From: Lactobacillus melliventris | Lineage (GTDB): Bacteria > Bacillota > Bacilli > Lactobacillales > Lactobacillaceae | Assembly: GCF_013346935.1 (NCBI RefSeq) | Contig: NZ_JAAEEB010000006.1 | Span: 1 to 64,000 of the forward strand | Direction: 5' to 3' | DNA length: 64,000 nt | Part shown: one piece after another, positions 27,404 through 36,226 of the stretch | Numbering within the stretch: position 1 is the stretch's first letter | Layout: every line of letters starts with the position of its first letter | Made by a program: the position numbers and the translations under genes | The notes under the pieces: model-generated | Database searches by the model: none | The model's input: the letters and a program-made list of their open reading frames with translations, nothing else | What the model was told of the DNA's origin: nothing

Positions 27404-27475
27404 TTGGGTTAGCTGGATTCGAACCAGCGCATACTAGTACCAAAAACTAGTGCCTTACCGCTTGGCTATAACCCA
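27404..27475 (-). tRNA. tRNA-Gln (anticodon TTG), copy 1
   Basis: A 72-base cloverleaf: acceptor TGGGTTA pairing with TAACCCA and discriminator A, anticodon stem CTAGT/ACTAG with loop TTTTGGT giving anticodon TTG, and T-loop GGTTCGAATCC. CCA is not encoded. It follows tRNA-Tyr by seven bases in the same transcript, and is identical to the copy at 29869-29940. Confidence 0.96.
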
Positions 27476-27482
27476 ATAATGA

Positions 27483-27564
27483 TGGAGGAGGGTGGATTCG
27501 AACCGCCGAACTCAGAGAGAGCGGTTTTACAGACCGCCGCGTTTAGCCACTTCGCTACTCCTCC
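27483..27564 (-). tRNA. tRNA-Tyr (anticodon GTA)
   Basis: An 82-base class II tRNA with a long variable arm. Acceptor GGAGGAG pairs with CTCCTCC, discriminator A; the anticodon loop CTGTAAA gives GTA; the T-loop reads GGTTCGAATCC. First tRNA of a Tyr-Gln pair. Confidence 0.96.
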
Positions 27565-27626
27565 GTCACGCACGTTAATTATAATACCGAAAAACGTGCG
27601 CGATTGCAAGCAAAATTTGCCTAAAA

Positions 27627-28808
27627 TTACTTCTTATTTTCTTTAACGAACTTTTCTAGTCGTTGAAGCCCCTTTTCAATTTGATCCATTGAAACAGCAT
27701 AGGAGAATCTAATATAGCCTTCTCCGCCTTCACTAAAGCTGGAGCCGGCAGAAACAGCTACGTGTGCCTTGTCAACCAGCTCATAAATGAATTTATTATC
27801 ATCTTGCTCAAAACCATCTGGTATTTTAGCAAAAATGTAGAATGCACCTTGGGGTTTAGCACATTCAAAACCTATTTTGGTCAATCCGGCATACAAAGTG
27901 TCTCGCCGTTTTTGGAATTCTTCTTTCATTGGCAAAGAATCATCCATGCCGTTTTTAAAAGCTTCTTCAGCTGCATCTTGCATAGGGGTTGGTTCAGTAG
28001 TCGTTATTGCTTGGTGAATTTTCGCAATTTGTTGCAAAATATCTTTTGGCGCACAGACAATACCAATCCGGTAACCGGTCATGGCCCATGACTTGGAAAC
28101 GCCGTTCATTAAAATTACTTGGTCATGCAATGATTTTTCCATTGACGCATGAGGTTGGTCATAATTCAATTCACTATAGATTTCATCACATAGTGCAAAA
28201 ATTGGTTTATCGCGAATAACATCCGCCAAAGCATCCAATTCATCTTGACTATACATTACCCCTGTTGGATTAGTAGGATAATTCAATACCAGCATGCGAA
28301 CCCGGTCACCATATTTGTCAATTACCTTTTGCAATTTTGCAGGAGTCAACTTGAAACCATCATTTGATGTGTTTACTTTAACTATTTCAACGCCTTCATT
28401 AATTAAACCTGCATCACTCATATAAAGTGGGAACAATGGAGTAGGAACAACCATAATATCGCCAGGATTCAGAGTTGCCATAACTGAATCAAAAATTGAC
28501 TCAGTAACACCATTTGTAACCAAAACCTCAGTTTCGGGATCATAATTTTGACCATATTTTTTACTTAAAAATTGACTTGCTGCTTTGCGCAAACCAATTG
28601 TTCCGTTTGAAGGAGCATAGTGAGAATGATTCTCATCAATTCCCCTTTTGGCTGCTTCCTTTACGTGATCCGGTGTATTAAAATCAGGCTCACCTAGAGT
28701 AAATTTCACAACATCCGGAATTTTACTGGCATAATCCGCAAATTTTAAAATTGGATTAGAAGGGGATTCAGCCAGACCTTTTCGTACATATTTAATTAAA
28801 TCTGCCAT
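27627..28808 (-). CDS. Class I/II pyridoxal-phosphate aminotransferase (PatA/AspC-like)
   Basis: A 393-residue fold-type I aminotransferase. The PLP lysine lies in MNGVSKSWAMTGYRIG; other PLP contacts are NYPTNPTG and ALCDEIYSEL; the C-terminal arginine that binds the carboxylate is in GYIRFSYA. Best matches by motif are the PatA (N-acetyl-diaminopimelate) and aromatic/aspartate aminotransferase groups of lactobacilli; substrate cannot be told from sequence. It lies upstream of the tRNA pair on the same strand but is followed by its own AT-rich gap. Confidence 0.9.
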   Translation of the reverse strand: MADLIKYVRKGLAESPSNPILKFADYASKIPDVVKFTLGEPDFNTPDHVKEAAKRGIDENHSHYAPSNGTIGLRKAASQFLSKKYGQNYDPETEVLVTNGVTESIFDSVMATLNPGDIMVVPTPLFPLYMSDAGLINEGVEIVKVNTSNDGFKLTPAKLQKVIDKYGDRVRMLVLNYPTNPTGVMYSQDELDALADVIRDKPIFALCDEIYSELNYDQPHASMEKSLHDQVILMNGVSKSWAMTGYRIGIVCAPKDILQQIAKIHQAITTTEPTPMQDAAEEAFKNGMDDSLPMKEEFQKRRDTLYAGLTKIGFECAKPQGAFYIFAKIPDGFEQDDNKFIYELVDKAHVAVSAGSSFSEGGEGYIRFSYAVSMDQIEKGLQRLEKFVKENKK

Positions 28809-28903
28809 ATTTTCACCTAACTTTCTTTTTAGTTATAAAAATTATACCTTTTAAAAAATTATTTTTCTACAATATTTTTTTAATTTCAAACTAATCTAGC
28901 AAA

Positions 28904-28937
28904 AAAGGCCTGCTAACTAGACGAGTTAAGGCCTTTC
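28904..28937. terminator. Terminator after gdpD
   Basis: Stem AAAGGCC and TAACT pairing with AGTTA and GGCCTTT around a five-base loop, with A-run/T-run flanks. It stands between gdpD and the aminotransferase promoter. Confidence 0.85.
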
Positions 28938-28962
28938 TAAAAATATTGGTTTAGATATTCAG

Positions 28963-29673
28963 CTATCCTTTTCCCTGTATTTGATCTCGTAATTTAATCA
29001 TTAACGGATAATTATTAGTAAAAATTCCCGCAACATGCTCTTGAAAATACTTCTTAGCTATTTGCGGATCATCAACTGTCCAAATTCGCTCGGTAACCGC
29101 TTCCCGCGTTGGGAGCAATTTACCTGGATGGATACCAGCAAAATGATTATCTTTGACCAGCTTAGCTGAATTAACTACTTCTTCATCCGTTAAGTAGCAA
29201 TAAATTTGATTAGGATCAATTTCTTGACAGTTCTTCAGAGTGACATAGTCAAAGGATGAATAAATAATAGGATACATAAAATGATATAGATAAGCCAAAC
29301 TTAAAACGGTTTTTTCAATACCATGATAGTGAATGATTCCGGTTTTAAATTCCAAATTTATTTGAATATCTTTATTTTCAAGAAGTTCAAATAATTCCTG
29401 CAAAGTGGGTACGGGTTCACCGTTTGATAAATGTAATTTTCTCAGCCTTTTAAGGGTGAAGTCCTTGATATAACCGGTGCCATCTGTTGTACGGTCAACT
29501 TTTTCATCATGCATAACTACAGGGACACCATCTTGGGTCAAGTGAACATCAAATTCAACGCCTTCAGCACCATTTGCAACAGCATTACGAAAGCCTTCCA
29601 TAGAATTCTCTGCAAATTTAGCAGGATAGCCTCTATGTCCAAATACTATTGTCTTACTTTTACCGTTATTCAT
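28963..29673 (-). CDS. Cytosolic glycerophosphodiester phosphodiesterase
   Basis: A 236-residue GDPD. The catalytic region reads VFGHRGYPAKFAENSMEGF and AEGVEFDVHLTQDGVPVVMHDEKVDRTT, with the active-site histidines and acidic metal ligands; IQINLEFKTG and AGIFTNNYP complete the barrel. There is no signal peptide, unlike the exported paralogue at 5598-6986. It hydrolyses glycerophosphodiesters from phospholipid turnover to glycerol 3-phosphate. No strong ribosome site is seen at the chosen ATG; the nearest is GAGG about 18 bases upstream. Confidence 0.92.
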   Translation of the reverse strand: MNNGKSKTIVFGHRGYPAKFAENSMEGFRNAVANGAEGVEFDVHLTQDGVPVVMHDEKVDRTTDGTGYIKDFTLKRLRKLHLSNGEPVPTLQELFELLENKDIQINLEFKTGIIHYHGIEKTVLSLAYLYHFMYPIIYSSFDYVTLKNCQEIDPNQIYCYLTDEEVVNSAKLVKDNHFAGIHPGKLLPTREAVTERIWTVDDPQIAKKYFQEHVAGIFTNNYPLMIKLRDQIQGKG

Positions 29674-29808
29674 ATTTTTGTATTAGTTAAACCTCATCAA
29701 AAAGATAAACATTACAAACAAAACATAATGAGTATAATAAACCCATTTAGCTATTTTTTAAATATGAAAGACTAAAAAAGTAAAGAAATTTTGCAATGCA
29801 TTTTGGGC

Positions 29809-29836
29809 AAAAAAAGACAGGTCCTTTACAGACCTG
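29809..29836 (-). terminator. Terminator after tRNA-Gln copy 2
   Basis: Stem CAGGTC (29818-29823) / GACCTG (29831-29836) with a seven-base loop, followed on the minus strand by a run of seven T. Confidence 0.82.
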
Positions 29837-29868
29837 CCATTTTTCGGGTTGGGTGTTCGTAAGAACAA

Positions 29869-29940
29869 TTGGGTTAGCTGGATTCGAACCAGCGCATACT
29901 AGTACCAAAAACTAGTGCCTTACCGCTTGGCTATAACCCA
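29869..29940 (-). tRNA. tRNA-Gln (anticodon TTG), copy 2
   Basis: Identical in all 72 bases to tRNA-Gln at 27404-27475 and with the same bases just outside each end (ATT and ATA), but without a neighbouring tRNA-Tyr. A terminator lies ~35 bases downstream. The two copies flank 2.4 kb holding tRNA-Tyr, the aminotransferase and gdpD. Confidence 0.96.
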
Positions 29941-30030
29941 ATACCATTTGAGCTTTTACTTGATTGCTCAACAGTAAATAGTATAGGAAATTGTGTCTTG
30001 CAAGTCAAGTACAAAATAACTTTTTTCCCG

Positions 30031-30546
30031 CTATAAATTTAATTCATAGGCGTTTCTAGCGCCATTTTCAGTTTGGTCAACCTGAACAATCCCCCGGTAT
30101 TCAAAGCCTAAACCTTTAATTAAGCCCTGCATCCGCTTATTGACCGCGTGGGTATCAATCCGAAAATTACGAATGCCAAGCATGAGCCCGCGAGAGATTA
30201 AATTGGACATCATAAATTGGCTGAGGTGTTGCCCGCGAAATTTGGAACTAATGGCAATTCGGTGAATTGTTGCATATTGCTCCTTGTTATTAGACCAGGC
30301 TCCAGCTATTTCAGCATAGTTAGGATCCGGTGTTGTCAGCAAGACCGCGACACCTGCTATTTCCTTATTTGCTACGAGGCAGTATGCGCGCTTAAGATTT
30401 ATATCTTCTGTCAGCATTTCACGACTGGGCGTGCCATTCTGCCATTGGGGATTACCGTCTTTTTTTAGCAACGCTTTTGCTTCATCAATAATGGTCATGA
30501 TCTGATCAAGATCTTCTTTTTCAGCCATCCGAATATAAATTAACAT
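30031..30546 (-). CDS. GNAT family N-acetyltransferase
   Basis: A 171-residue acetyltransferase. N-terminal IRMAEKEDLDQIMTIIDEAKALL, the acetyl-CoA motif A in IHRIAISSKFRGQHLSQFMMSNLI, and C-terminal FRIDTHAVNKRMQGLIKGLGFEYRGI are typical of the small GNAT proteins of lactobacilli. The substrate is unknown. ATG at 30546 (after AGGGTAAG) is preferred to one at 30591 which adds 15 residues and runs into the neighbouring terminator. Confidence 0.88.
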   Translation of the reverse strand: MLIYIRMAEKEDLDQIMTIIDEAKALLKKDGNPQWQNGTPSREMLTEDINLKRAYCLVANKEIAGVAVLLTTPDPNYAEIAGAWSNNKEQYATIHRIAISSKFRGQHLSQFMMSNLISRGLMLGIRNFRIDTHAVNKRMQGLIKGLGFEYRGIVQVDQTENGARNAYELNL

Positions 30547-30590
30547 TTTTCTTACCCTACTTAAAAATATATAGAAATAATTGTAAAACA

Positions 30591-30617
30591 AAAGCAGCCC
30601 AATTACTAGGCTGTTTT
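30591..30617 (-). terminator. Terminator after the PgrA-domain gene
   Basis: Stem AAAGCAGCC / GGCTGTTTT with one G-T pair and a nine-base loop, T-rich after the stem on the minus strand. It is directly after the stop codon of the secreted protein gene. Confidence 0.8.
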
Positions 30618-31676
30618 TTACGGTTTAAAACCTTTATTATACTTTTTACTGTTAACTACATAGGTGGGAACGCTAATAAAATGCAGAGAACAAACATTGT
30701 CATTATGGGAAATACTGAAGCCATAATAGTTGTAATCTCCATCGTGAAGCGACCCTTGTGTATTAAACAAATCTCCAGCATGCTCCCATTCTTGATAGTA
30801 GCTTCTGTTAGATCGTTCCTCTTCTCCACTGCCAACATAACCAAATATCATTTGTTTTAAGCCAAAATAAACGCTTTTCTTTAATTCGGTCATAGACATT
30901 GTCTGACTAATATTATAAAAGCCGGCCATATCTTCGACAAAATTATCATCAAGATTAAGGCCATTAGCATGGCAAGCACGAACAATACCCGGAACATAGT
31001 GACTATCTTTAATAGTCTTATTATTCTTACTATATTCCAAGGCAATATCAGCTGCTAACTTACCGGTTCCATTACTTTCAACCCAAGGTGACAAATTTAG
31101 GTCACTCCTAGCTTCATTAATAAGACGAAGTGAAAAAGCAGTTAGATCGCTAATTTGCTTAGGTGTAAGCTGATTTAAGTCAACTTGAGTCAAATCATCA
31201 GCTTTACTTTCAGACACTTTAAGGCGGCTGAAATCATTAGCTTTCATCCCTCGCATTGAAGCATTGACAAAATTCTTAGTAGGTTTGCCTTGATAAGCGA
31301 GCAGCAATTCGCTTTTAGTGTAACCTTTTGGTAATTTCATTTTTGCCTGAGTATATACTCTGGGGAAACTTTTCTTAACGACTTTAACATCCTTAGCTAA
31401 AATCCAATGAGAATTGTTACCGATTTTATAAGCAGGTCTTTTTTTCTTACCAATTTTTTTCTTCGCACTATATGGATAGCTATATTTAGCTTTTGCATAA
31501 AAATTAGAATGCTTTCCAGATATTTTATATAGGCGAACTTTCTTCTTCTTTTTAACTTTAACATAGCCCTTAATAGTGGCTGCTGCTACTTGTTCAGTCC
31601 CGCCTAGAGTTAATCCTGGAATGGTAAATAAAAAAATAATATTAACTACGGCAATAGCAAATTTGCTTTTCTTCAT
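30618..31676 (-). CDS. Secreted SLAP-domain protein with SEC10/PgrA-type surface exclusion (CAP-like) domain
   Basis: A 352-residue exported protein. A signal peptide (about 1-33, ending VAAA) is followed by one or two very basic SLAP-like modules (about 35-115: KVRLYKISGKHSNFYAKAKYSYPYS, SHWILAKDVKVVKK), which in lactobacilli bind wall polymers. Residues ~165-340 match the SEC10/PgrA surface-exclusion domain, a CAP-superfamily relative: LRLINEARSDLNLSPW, AADIALEYS, HYVPGIVRACHANGLN, NYYGFSIS, VCSLHFISVP. In conjugative plasmids this domain is linked to exclusion and adhesion; in chromosomal lactobacillar proteins its role is uncertain. Confidence 0.8.
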   Translation of the reverse strand: MKKSKFAIAVVNIIFLFTIPGLTLGGTEQVAAATIKGYVKVKKKKKVRLYKISGKHSNFYAKAKYSYPYSAKKKIGKKKRPAYKIGNNSHWILAKDVKVVKKSFPRVYTQAKMKLPKGYTKSELLLAYQGKPTKNFVNASMRGMKANDFSRLKVSESKADDLTQVDLNQLTPKQISDLTAFSLRLINEARSDLNLSPWVESNGTGKLAADIALEYSKNNKTIKDSHYVPGIVRACHANGLNLDDNFVEDMAGFYNISQTMSMTELKKSVYFGLKQMIFGYVGSGEEERSNRSYYQEWEHAGDLFNTQGSLHDGDYNYYGFSISHNDNVCSLHFISVPTYVVNSKKYNKGFKP

Positions 31677-31809
31677 ATTCTTCCTCGAGAGTTACTCTTA
31701 AATTGGCTCTTTATGGTACAAACTCAATTCTAAACTTATTATGAAAAATTGCCAATTAAATTATTTTTTCAATTAAGAAACAGTCTGTAATATTGTACAG
31801 AAACTCACT

Positions 31810-32514
31810 TTAAATATGGAATTCATACCTGTCCGAAACTGCGTAATGCCTTCCGGTATGAACAATTTTACCATTTTCATCTTCTACACAATTTTTAAGT
31901 AAAAGCAATGGATAGCCAACAGATTTTTTTAAAAATTTAGCTTCATCTACCGAGGCAGAAACCGCGCTAACTATCATATCCCTAGAGGATAATTTCAAAA
32001 TATGATAGTTACTCTGTAATATTGTATATAAAGACTGGGTTAAATCAACTTTCTCCAAGCCTAAAAATCTAGGTACAGGAAAATAATTATATTCTAGCAT
32101 AACGGGTTCATTATCTATTAAGTGTAGTCTTTCTATAAAGATGGAGTTCTTGCTTTTAAGTATGGATTCATATCTTATAGGTGTTTTAACTTCGGAAGCC
32201 TTAATTACTTGTACGCTATAATTAAAGCCCTCCTTTTTTGCCGTTTTAGAGAAACTTTCAATTGATGTTGTCCTGACCATTCTTTTTACTTTCTGTGGTC
32301 TCTGTACAAAAGTGCCTACCCCACGTACTTTTTTAACCAAGCCATCCTGAACTAGACCCTCAATGGCTCTTCTAAGAGTTACACGGCTAACATTAAACTT
32401 TTTACTTAACTCAAACTCATTTGGTAATTTACTATTAATCGGATACTCTCCGGATATAATTTTTTCTCTTATTTTCTCTGTTACTTGAGAATATAAAGAA
32501 CTTGTTTTTGACAA
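31810..32514 (-). CDS. GntR/HutC family transcriptional regulator
   Basis: A 234-residue regulator with N-terminal winged helix NSKLPNEFELSKKFNVSRVTLRRAIEGLVQDGLVKKVRGVGTFV and a C-terminal UTRA ligand domain with FIERLHLIDNEPVMLEYNYFPV. It begins with TTG eight bases after TAGGAG. It lies downstream of the deglycase/PTS cluster on the same strand, beyond a terminator and 575 bases of AT-rich DNA, so it is likely the regulator of that cluster but is transcribed on its own. Confidence 0.88.
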   Translation of the reverse strand: MSKTSSLYSQVTEKIREKIISGEYPINSKLPNEFELSKKFNVSRVTLRRAIEGLVQDGLVKKVRGVGTFVQRPQKVKRMVRTTSIESFSKTAKKEGFNYSVQVIKASEVKTPIRYESILKSKNSIFIERLHLIDNEPVMLEYNYFPVPRFLGLEKVDLTQSLYTILQSNYHILKLSSRDMIVSAVSASVDEAKFLKKSVGYPLLLLKNCVEDENGKIVHTGRHYAVSDRYEFHI

Positions 32515-32990
32515 AAAAAACTCCTAACTCATATAACATAAAAACATAAATAGATGTTCAATAAAACTAATAATTAAATTTTCGCTTTAAAATAGTCATA
32601 CGACATGAATAAATATATAGATGATAAGCAAATATGGTCAGTAATATTAATTTAAAATTTTCATTAAATATCGTGAATAATTTTAAATAAATTATACTAA
32701 AATATACTTTATTTTTTCAAGACTAGATCATATCGGTTTTTAAAGGCATATACATTTTGGCTAATTTATATATGAAATAAGTCTGCAAAAAATACACAAT
32801 TTACCAAACTTAAGATAAATTTAGAAATATTAATATAACTAACTTAATTCTAGCCATTTTTTGACCATAATAAAATGAAATAACCAAAATCATGCAAAAA
32901 TAAGCATAGCATTAATTGAATTGAAAATTTGGTATTCGATCAAGATATTGAGAAAATTTTATCAATATCTATTACCACATAATTGTATCT
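32515..32990. other. Very AT-rich intergenic region
   Basis: About 475 bases of strongly AT-rich DNA between the GntR gene and the terminator of the PTS cluster. It must contain the GntR promoter. I see no open frame of useful length, no tRNA and no clear hairpin; a 25-codon stretch near 32910-32990 without a start codon may be a remnant of a lost gene. Confidence 0.4.
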
Positions 32991-33026
32991 AAAAAGGCAT
33001 TGAGAAATAAAACTCAGTGCCTTTTT
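32991..33026. terminator. Terminator after deglycase gene
   Basis: Stem AAAAAGGCATTGAG / CTCAGTGCCTTTTT with one G-T or mismatch pair and an eight-base loop, 64 bases downstream of the SIS gene stop (minus strand). Confidence 0.88.
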
Positions 33027-33089
33027 GATAGTATGAATAATGGTTTCTTCCAAGAATCTTTATAATATCTGCTTTTAAATTACGGTGAT

Positions 33090-34067
33090 CTAATATGAAA
33101 GTTTCCACATATAGCGACGTTTAGTAAGTGGGTGCTTCCTTGCTTTTGCTAGCTCATTAGCATAACTACGCATTACACCAGTATGCAGCAATGGATTAAA
33201 GTAATCAATTACGTTTTTACTTGCAATACTGCTCAATCCGAAATCTTTTGCATCAATATTTGTAATCTTAGCATCAAATCTTTGTAAAAATGTTAAAGCC
33301 CTAGCATCAAGATGACGAGTACTACCATCATTCATGAATAGTAAATATGGTGTATCTTTTAAAGTCAGCTCGAATGGTCCATGGAAATATTCACCACTAT
33401 GAATTGTTGGTGCTACAATCCATTGCATTTCCATAAATATGAATGAAGCTGTGGAATATGCTACTCCAAGAGAAGCACCACTACTTAGTACGAATATTTC
33501 CTTTTCATTTTTATATTTTTCAGCAAATTCTTTAGCAGCCGGCTCCACAAACTTAGTTGCATTATCAATTAGTCCCGAAATTCCATCAAAGGCTTCAACT
33601 GCCTCATCATAAAATTCATAACCTTCGAATTCATTCACTATTTCAATAGCTAAGGCTAAACAATAGGCCATTTTTTCTGTTTTGGCAGAACTACCCTCTT
33701 GAAAGCCATGAACCAGCTTATACTCAGTAGCTTGAATAATTGGTGAATCTGCGTGTACTGATAGACTAATAACATGAGCTCCGATTTCTTTAGCCTTTTT
33801 TGTAGCTGCAACTGATTCTGGAGTTGATCCACCTAAGGAGGCCGTGATCACAATTGTATTTTTGCCCAAGCCCTTCGGTGTATCATAGTTAAATTCATTA
33901 GCTGTATGAATCGAGGTCAATAATTTGGTGCTTTCATGAGAAATAAAATAGTATCCAGGATATAAGTCCGCCATTGAAGCACCACAGCCTACAAATAGTA
34001 CACGGTCAACCATAGGCTGCTTCTTTTTTATGTCACTGATAATATCTCTAACTTTTTCAAAATCCAT
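33090..34067 (-). CDS. SIS domain sugar-amine phosphate deglycase (FrlB/GfrF-like)
   Basis: A 325-residue protein with two SIS domains. The first includes RVLFVGCGASMADLYPGYYF and TASLGGSTPESVAATK (sugar-phosphate-binding serines/threonines); the second includes EIFVLSSGASLGVAYSTASF, and IHSGEYFHGPFEL with the catalytic-region glutamates. The C terminus HPLTKRRYMWKLSY is typical of fructoselysine-6-P and glucoselysine-6-P deglycases, which split an Amadori compound phosphate into lysine and glucose 6-phosphate. With EIIB/C/D next to it, uptake of an Amadori compound or related sugar amine is likely. ATG at 34067 is used because AGAGGT precedes it. Confidence 0.75.
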   Translation of the reverse strand: MDFEKVRDIISDIKKKQPMVDRVLFVGCGASMADLYPGYYFISHESTKLLTSIHTANEFNYDTPKGLGKNTIVITASLGGSTPESVAATKKAKEIGAHVISLSVHADSPIIQATEYKLVHGFQEGSSAKTEKMAYCLALAIEIVNEFEGYEFYDEAVEAFDGISGLIDNATKFVEPAAKEFAEKYKNEKEIFVLSSGASLGVAYSTASFIFMEMQWIVAPTIHSGEYFHGPFELTLKDTPYLLFMNDGSTRHLDARALTFLQRFDAKITNIDAKDFGLSSIASKNVIDYFNPLLHTGVMRSYANELAKARKHPLTKRRYMWKLSY

Positions 34068-34101
34068 AAATAAAATACCTCTTTTTCTATTATTCTTTTT
34101 A

Positions 34102-34932
34102 TTAATCAAATATGCCTAAAACATTAAGCAAAATGCCACCTATAATGGAGATGACCATAATCCAAACAGAGCTTACTTTCTTCTTAATTAGATACAGCAT
34201 TCCTAAGGTAAATAACAAAGGTAGCATTTGTGGAAAGATTGAATCTAATGTTTTTTGTAAAACAAATGTTTTACCAAACTTAATCGGAGTTGTGATTCCA
34301 ATCATTGTTGCAATCATTGCCCCTATAACCATTAACCCTATAACGTTCATCAAAGACATTATTCTATTGATCATACCGTTGCTAATTAACTTTTGAATGT
34401 TCTTCTTACCTTGTAAATATCCCCACTTGCCTCCCCAGTAAGTAATAATTACTGCTGGAATAAGAGAAATGATCATTGCTAAAATTGGTCCGAAAATATT
34501 TCCCTCTTGGGCAAGATTTATTCCTAATCCAAAAGCTATTATTTTCACTGTACCCTGAAAAAATGAATCCCCGATACCAGATAAAGGTCCCATTAGTGAA
34601 GTTTTCACTCCGTTAATCGAATCAGGATCAAAAGTATCTGGATTGGCTGCGTATTCTTCTTCCATAGCAGAAGATAGTCCTAAGACAAATGAGGTTAACT
34701 GAGGCGTGCAATTAAAAAATGCCATATGTCTGTGATAAGCATCTTTTTTCTTTTGCAATTTTTCCGGCGTATCAGGGTTCTTTCCGTAAATTTCATCAAT
34801 TGTTGGTGCCATTCCATACATAAAACCCATGCTCATTTGTCTTTCATAATTCCATGAAGTTTGAATTGCCCATGATCTCCAAAAGAATTGCCAAAATTTA
34901 CGCCTTAATTTCTGTTTGCTATTATCAGCCAT
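34102..34932 (-). CDS. PTS EIID component, mannose family
   Basis: A 276-residue membrane subunit of a mannose/fructose/sorbose family PTS. The N-terminal signature RAWAIQTSWNYERQMSMGFMYGMAPTIDEIYG, and the loop GVKTSLMGPLSGIGDSFFQGTVK (the conserved GPLAGIGD-type motif), are clear; helices fill the C-terminal half. It pairs with EIIC to form the translocation channel. It lies 34 bases upstream of the deglycase and 12 bases downstream of EIIC. Confidence 0.93.
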   Translation of the reverse strand: MADNSKQKLRRKFWQFFWRSWAIQTSWNYERQMSMGFMYGMAPTIDEIYGKNPDTPEKLQKKKDAYHRHMAFFNCTPQLTSFVLGLSSAMEEEYAANPDTFDPDSINGVKTSLMGPLSGIGDSFFQGTVKIIAFGLGINLAQEGNIFGPILAMIISLIPAVIITYWGGKWGYLQGKKNIQKLISNGMINRIMSLMNVIGLMVIGAMIATMIGITTPIKFGKTFVLQKTLDSIFPQMLPLLFTLGMLYLIKKKVSSVWIMVISIIGGILLNVLGIFD

Positions 34933-34944
34933 TACTTTTACCTC

Positions 34945-35739
34945 CTACAATTCTTCTAAATCATCTAGACTATCGCTTTCAGTATTCTTTTCATCTTTTG
35001 ATGTTTTTTTACCTCTGAACATTAATTTATTCAGAATAATAGCTAATAAAGTTGCAAAAATTGCAACAGCTACAACTGATAATTTACCGTATGCTGCAAT
35101 AAAAAATCCGATGAAAAGGTAAACAGCGTTTTTCTTATCAATCATAGTCGACATAAGTAAAGCAAACCCATATGCAGGTAAAATCTTGCTTGCAAGAGTC
35201 AGCCCATTAGTTAACCAAGCGGGTATCATTTTTACAATATTAGTAACTACTCCTGTTCCCATATAAATAGCTAAAAAGATTGGTATAAAATATACTAATC
35301 CATAAATTATGGGGCCATAAACTATATGATAATTACGCGCCTTTTTAAATTTGCCAGCATCTATCGCTTTTTCAACTAACTGGTTAAAAGATGAAAGCAA
35401 CATTCTAACAAGTATAGCTACAATCTGACCTAAAACTGCTACTGGCAGTGCTACAGTTAGTGCAGCTTGAGCCGAAGTATGTGAAAGAATAGCGAATGCA
35501 CAAGCGACTATCGATCCTAAAGTCATATCTGGTGGAACTGCGGCACCAACAGCCACAATTCCTATTGATACTAGTTCAAGAGTAACCCCAACTAATAATC
35601 CCTTTGCAGGATCTCCTAATGCTAAACCGACAAGTGTACAAGTTATTAATGGCTCTTTAAAATTTTCATGTCCTAGCAATCGTGTATCATACATTGCTAG
35701 AACGCCAATTAATCCAACAATTAGTGCTTTCCCGAACAT
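34945..35739 (-). CDS. PTS EIIC component, mannose family
   Basis: A 264-residue polytopic membrane subunit. Family features are GHENFKEPLITCTLVGLALGDPAKGLLVGVTLELVSIGIV (substrate-binding reentrant loop region) and VGAAVPPDMTLGSIVACAFAI. The C terminus has an acidic tail (KDEKNTESDSLDDLEEL). Middle gene of the EIIB-EIIC-EIID-deglycase operon. Confidence 0.93.
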   Translation of the reverse strand: MFGKALIVGLIGVLAMYDTRLLGHENFKEPLITCTLVGLALGDPAKGLLVGVTLELVSIGIVAVGAAVPPDMTLGSIVACAFAILSHTSAQAALTVALPVAVLGQIVAILVRMLLSSFNQLVEKAIDAGKFKKARNYHIVYGPIIYGLVYFIPIFLAIYMGTGVVTNIVKMIPAWLTNGLTLASKILPAYGFALLMSTMIDKKNAVYLFIGFFIAAYGKLSVVAVAIFATLLAIILNKLMFRGKKTSKDEKNTESDSLDDLEEL

Positions 35740-35755
35740 TTTATTTCCTTCTTCT

Positions 35756-36226
35756 TTAAATAATATTATTTAGAAACTCTTTTTTATCCGAAGGTACTGG
35801 TTGCATGGAAACTTTAATACCCTGATCACACAAATTTTTAGTTAATTCAATTTCTTTTGGTGTTAAATAAATTACATTAGAAAATCTTTTTGCATTGGGC
35901 TTAGATGGTATTAGTCCATAATTAATTTCTTCAACCTTGCCATAGTATTTTATAAATGAATTTAATTCTTCGACATTTTCGAACAAGAGCATGACATTTT
36001 CATCCAAGGATTTTATCTGGTCAAGCTTGTCAATTGCCATCTTTAAACTAAAAACATTTAGACGCACATTTTCTGGCTTAGCTAATTTTAAGGACATTTT
36101 TTTAAAATCATCTTTTGCAGTGTTAGTGTCAATTATAATCACTCGTTCTATATTTGCAGATTTTGTCCAAGAAAATATTACTTGTCCATGAAGCAAACGA
36201 TGATCAACTCTAATTACTTTTATCAT
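35756..36226 (-). CDS. PTS EIIB component, mannose family
   Basis: A 156-residue cytosolic subunit carrying the phosphoryl group on the histidine in VDHRLLHGQV near residue 14, then IERVIIIDTNTAKDDFKK, all typical of the sorbose/mannose EIIB family. First gene of the operon, after AAGGAG. There is no EIIA gene next to it; phosphate would have to come from an EIIA encoded elsewhere. Confidence 0.93.
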   Translation of the reverse strand: MIKVIRVDHRLLHGQVIFSWTKSANIERVIIIDTNTAKDDFKKMSLKLAKPENVRLNVFSLKMAIDKLDQIKSLDENVMLLFENVEELNSFIKYYGKVEEINYGLIPSKPNAKRFSNVIYLTPKEIELTKNLCDQGIKVSMQPVPSDKKEFLNNII

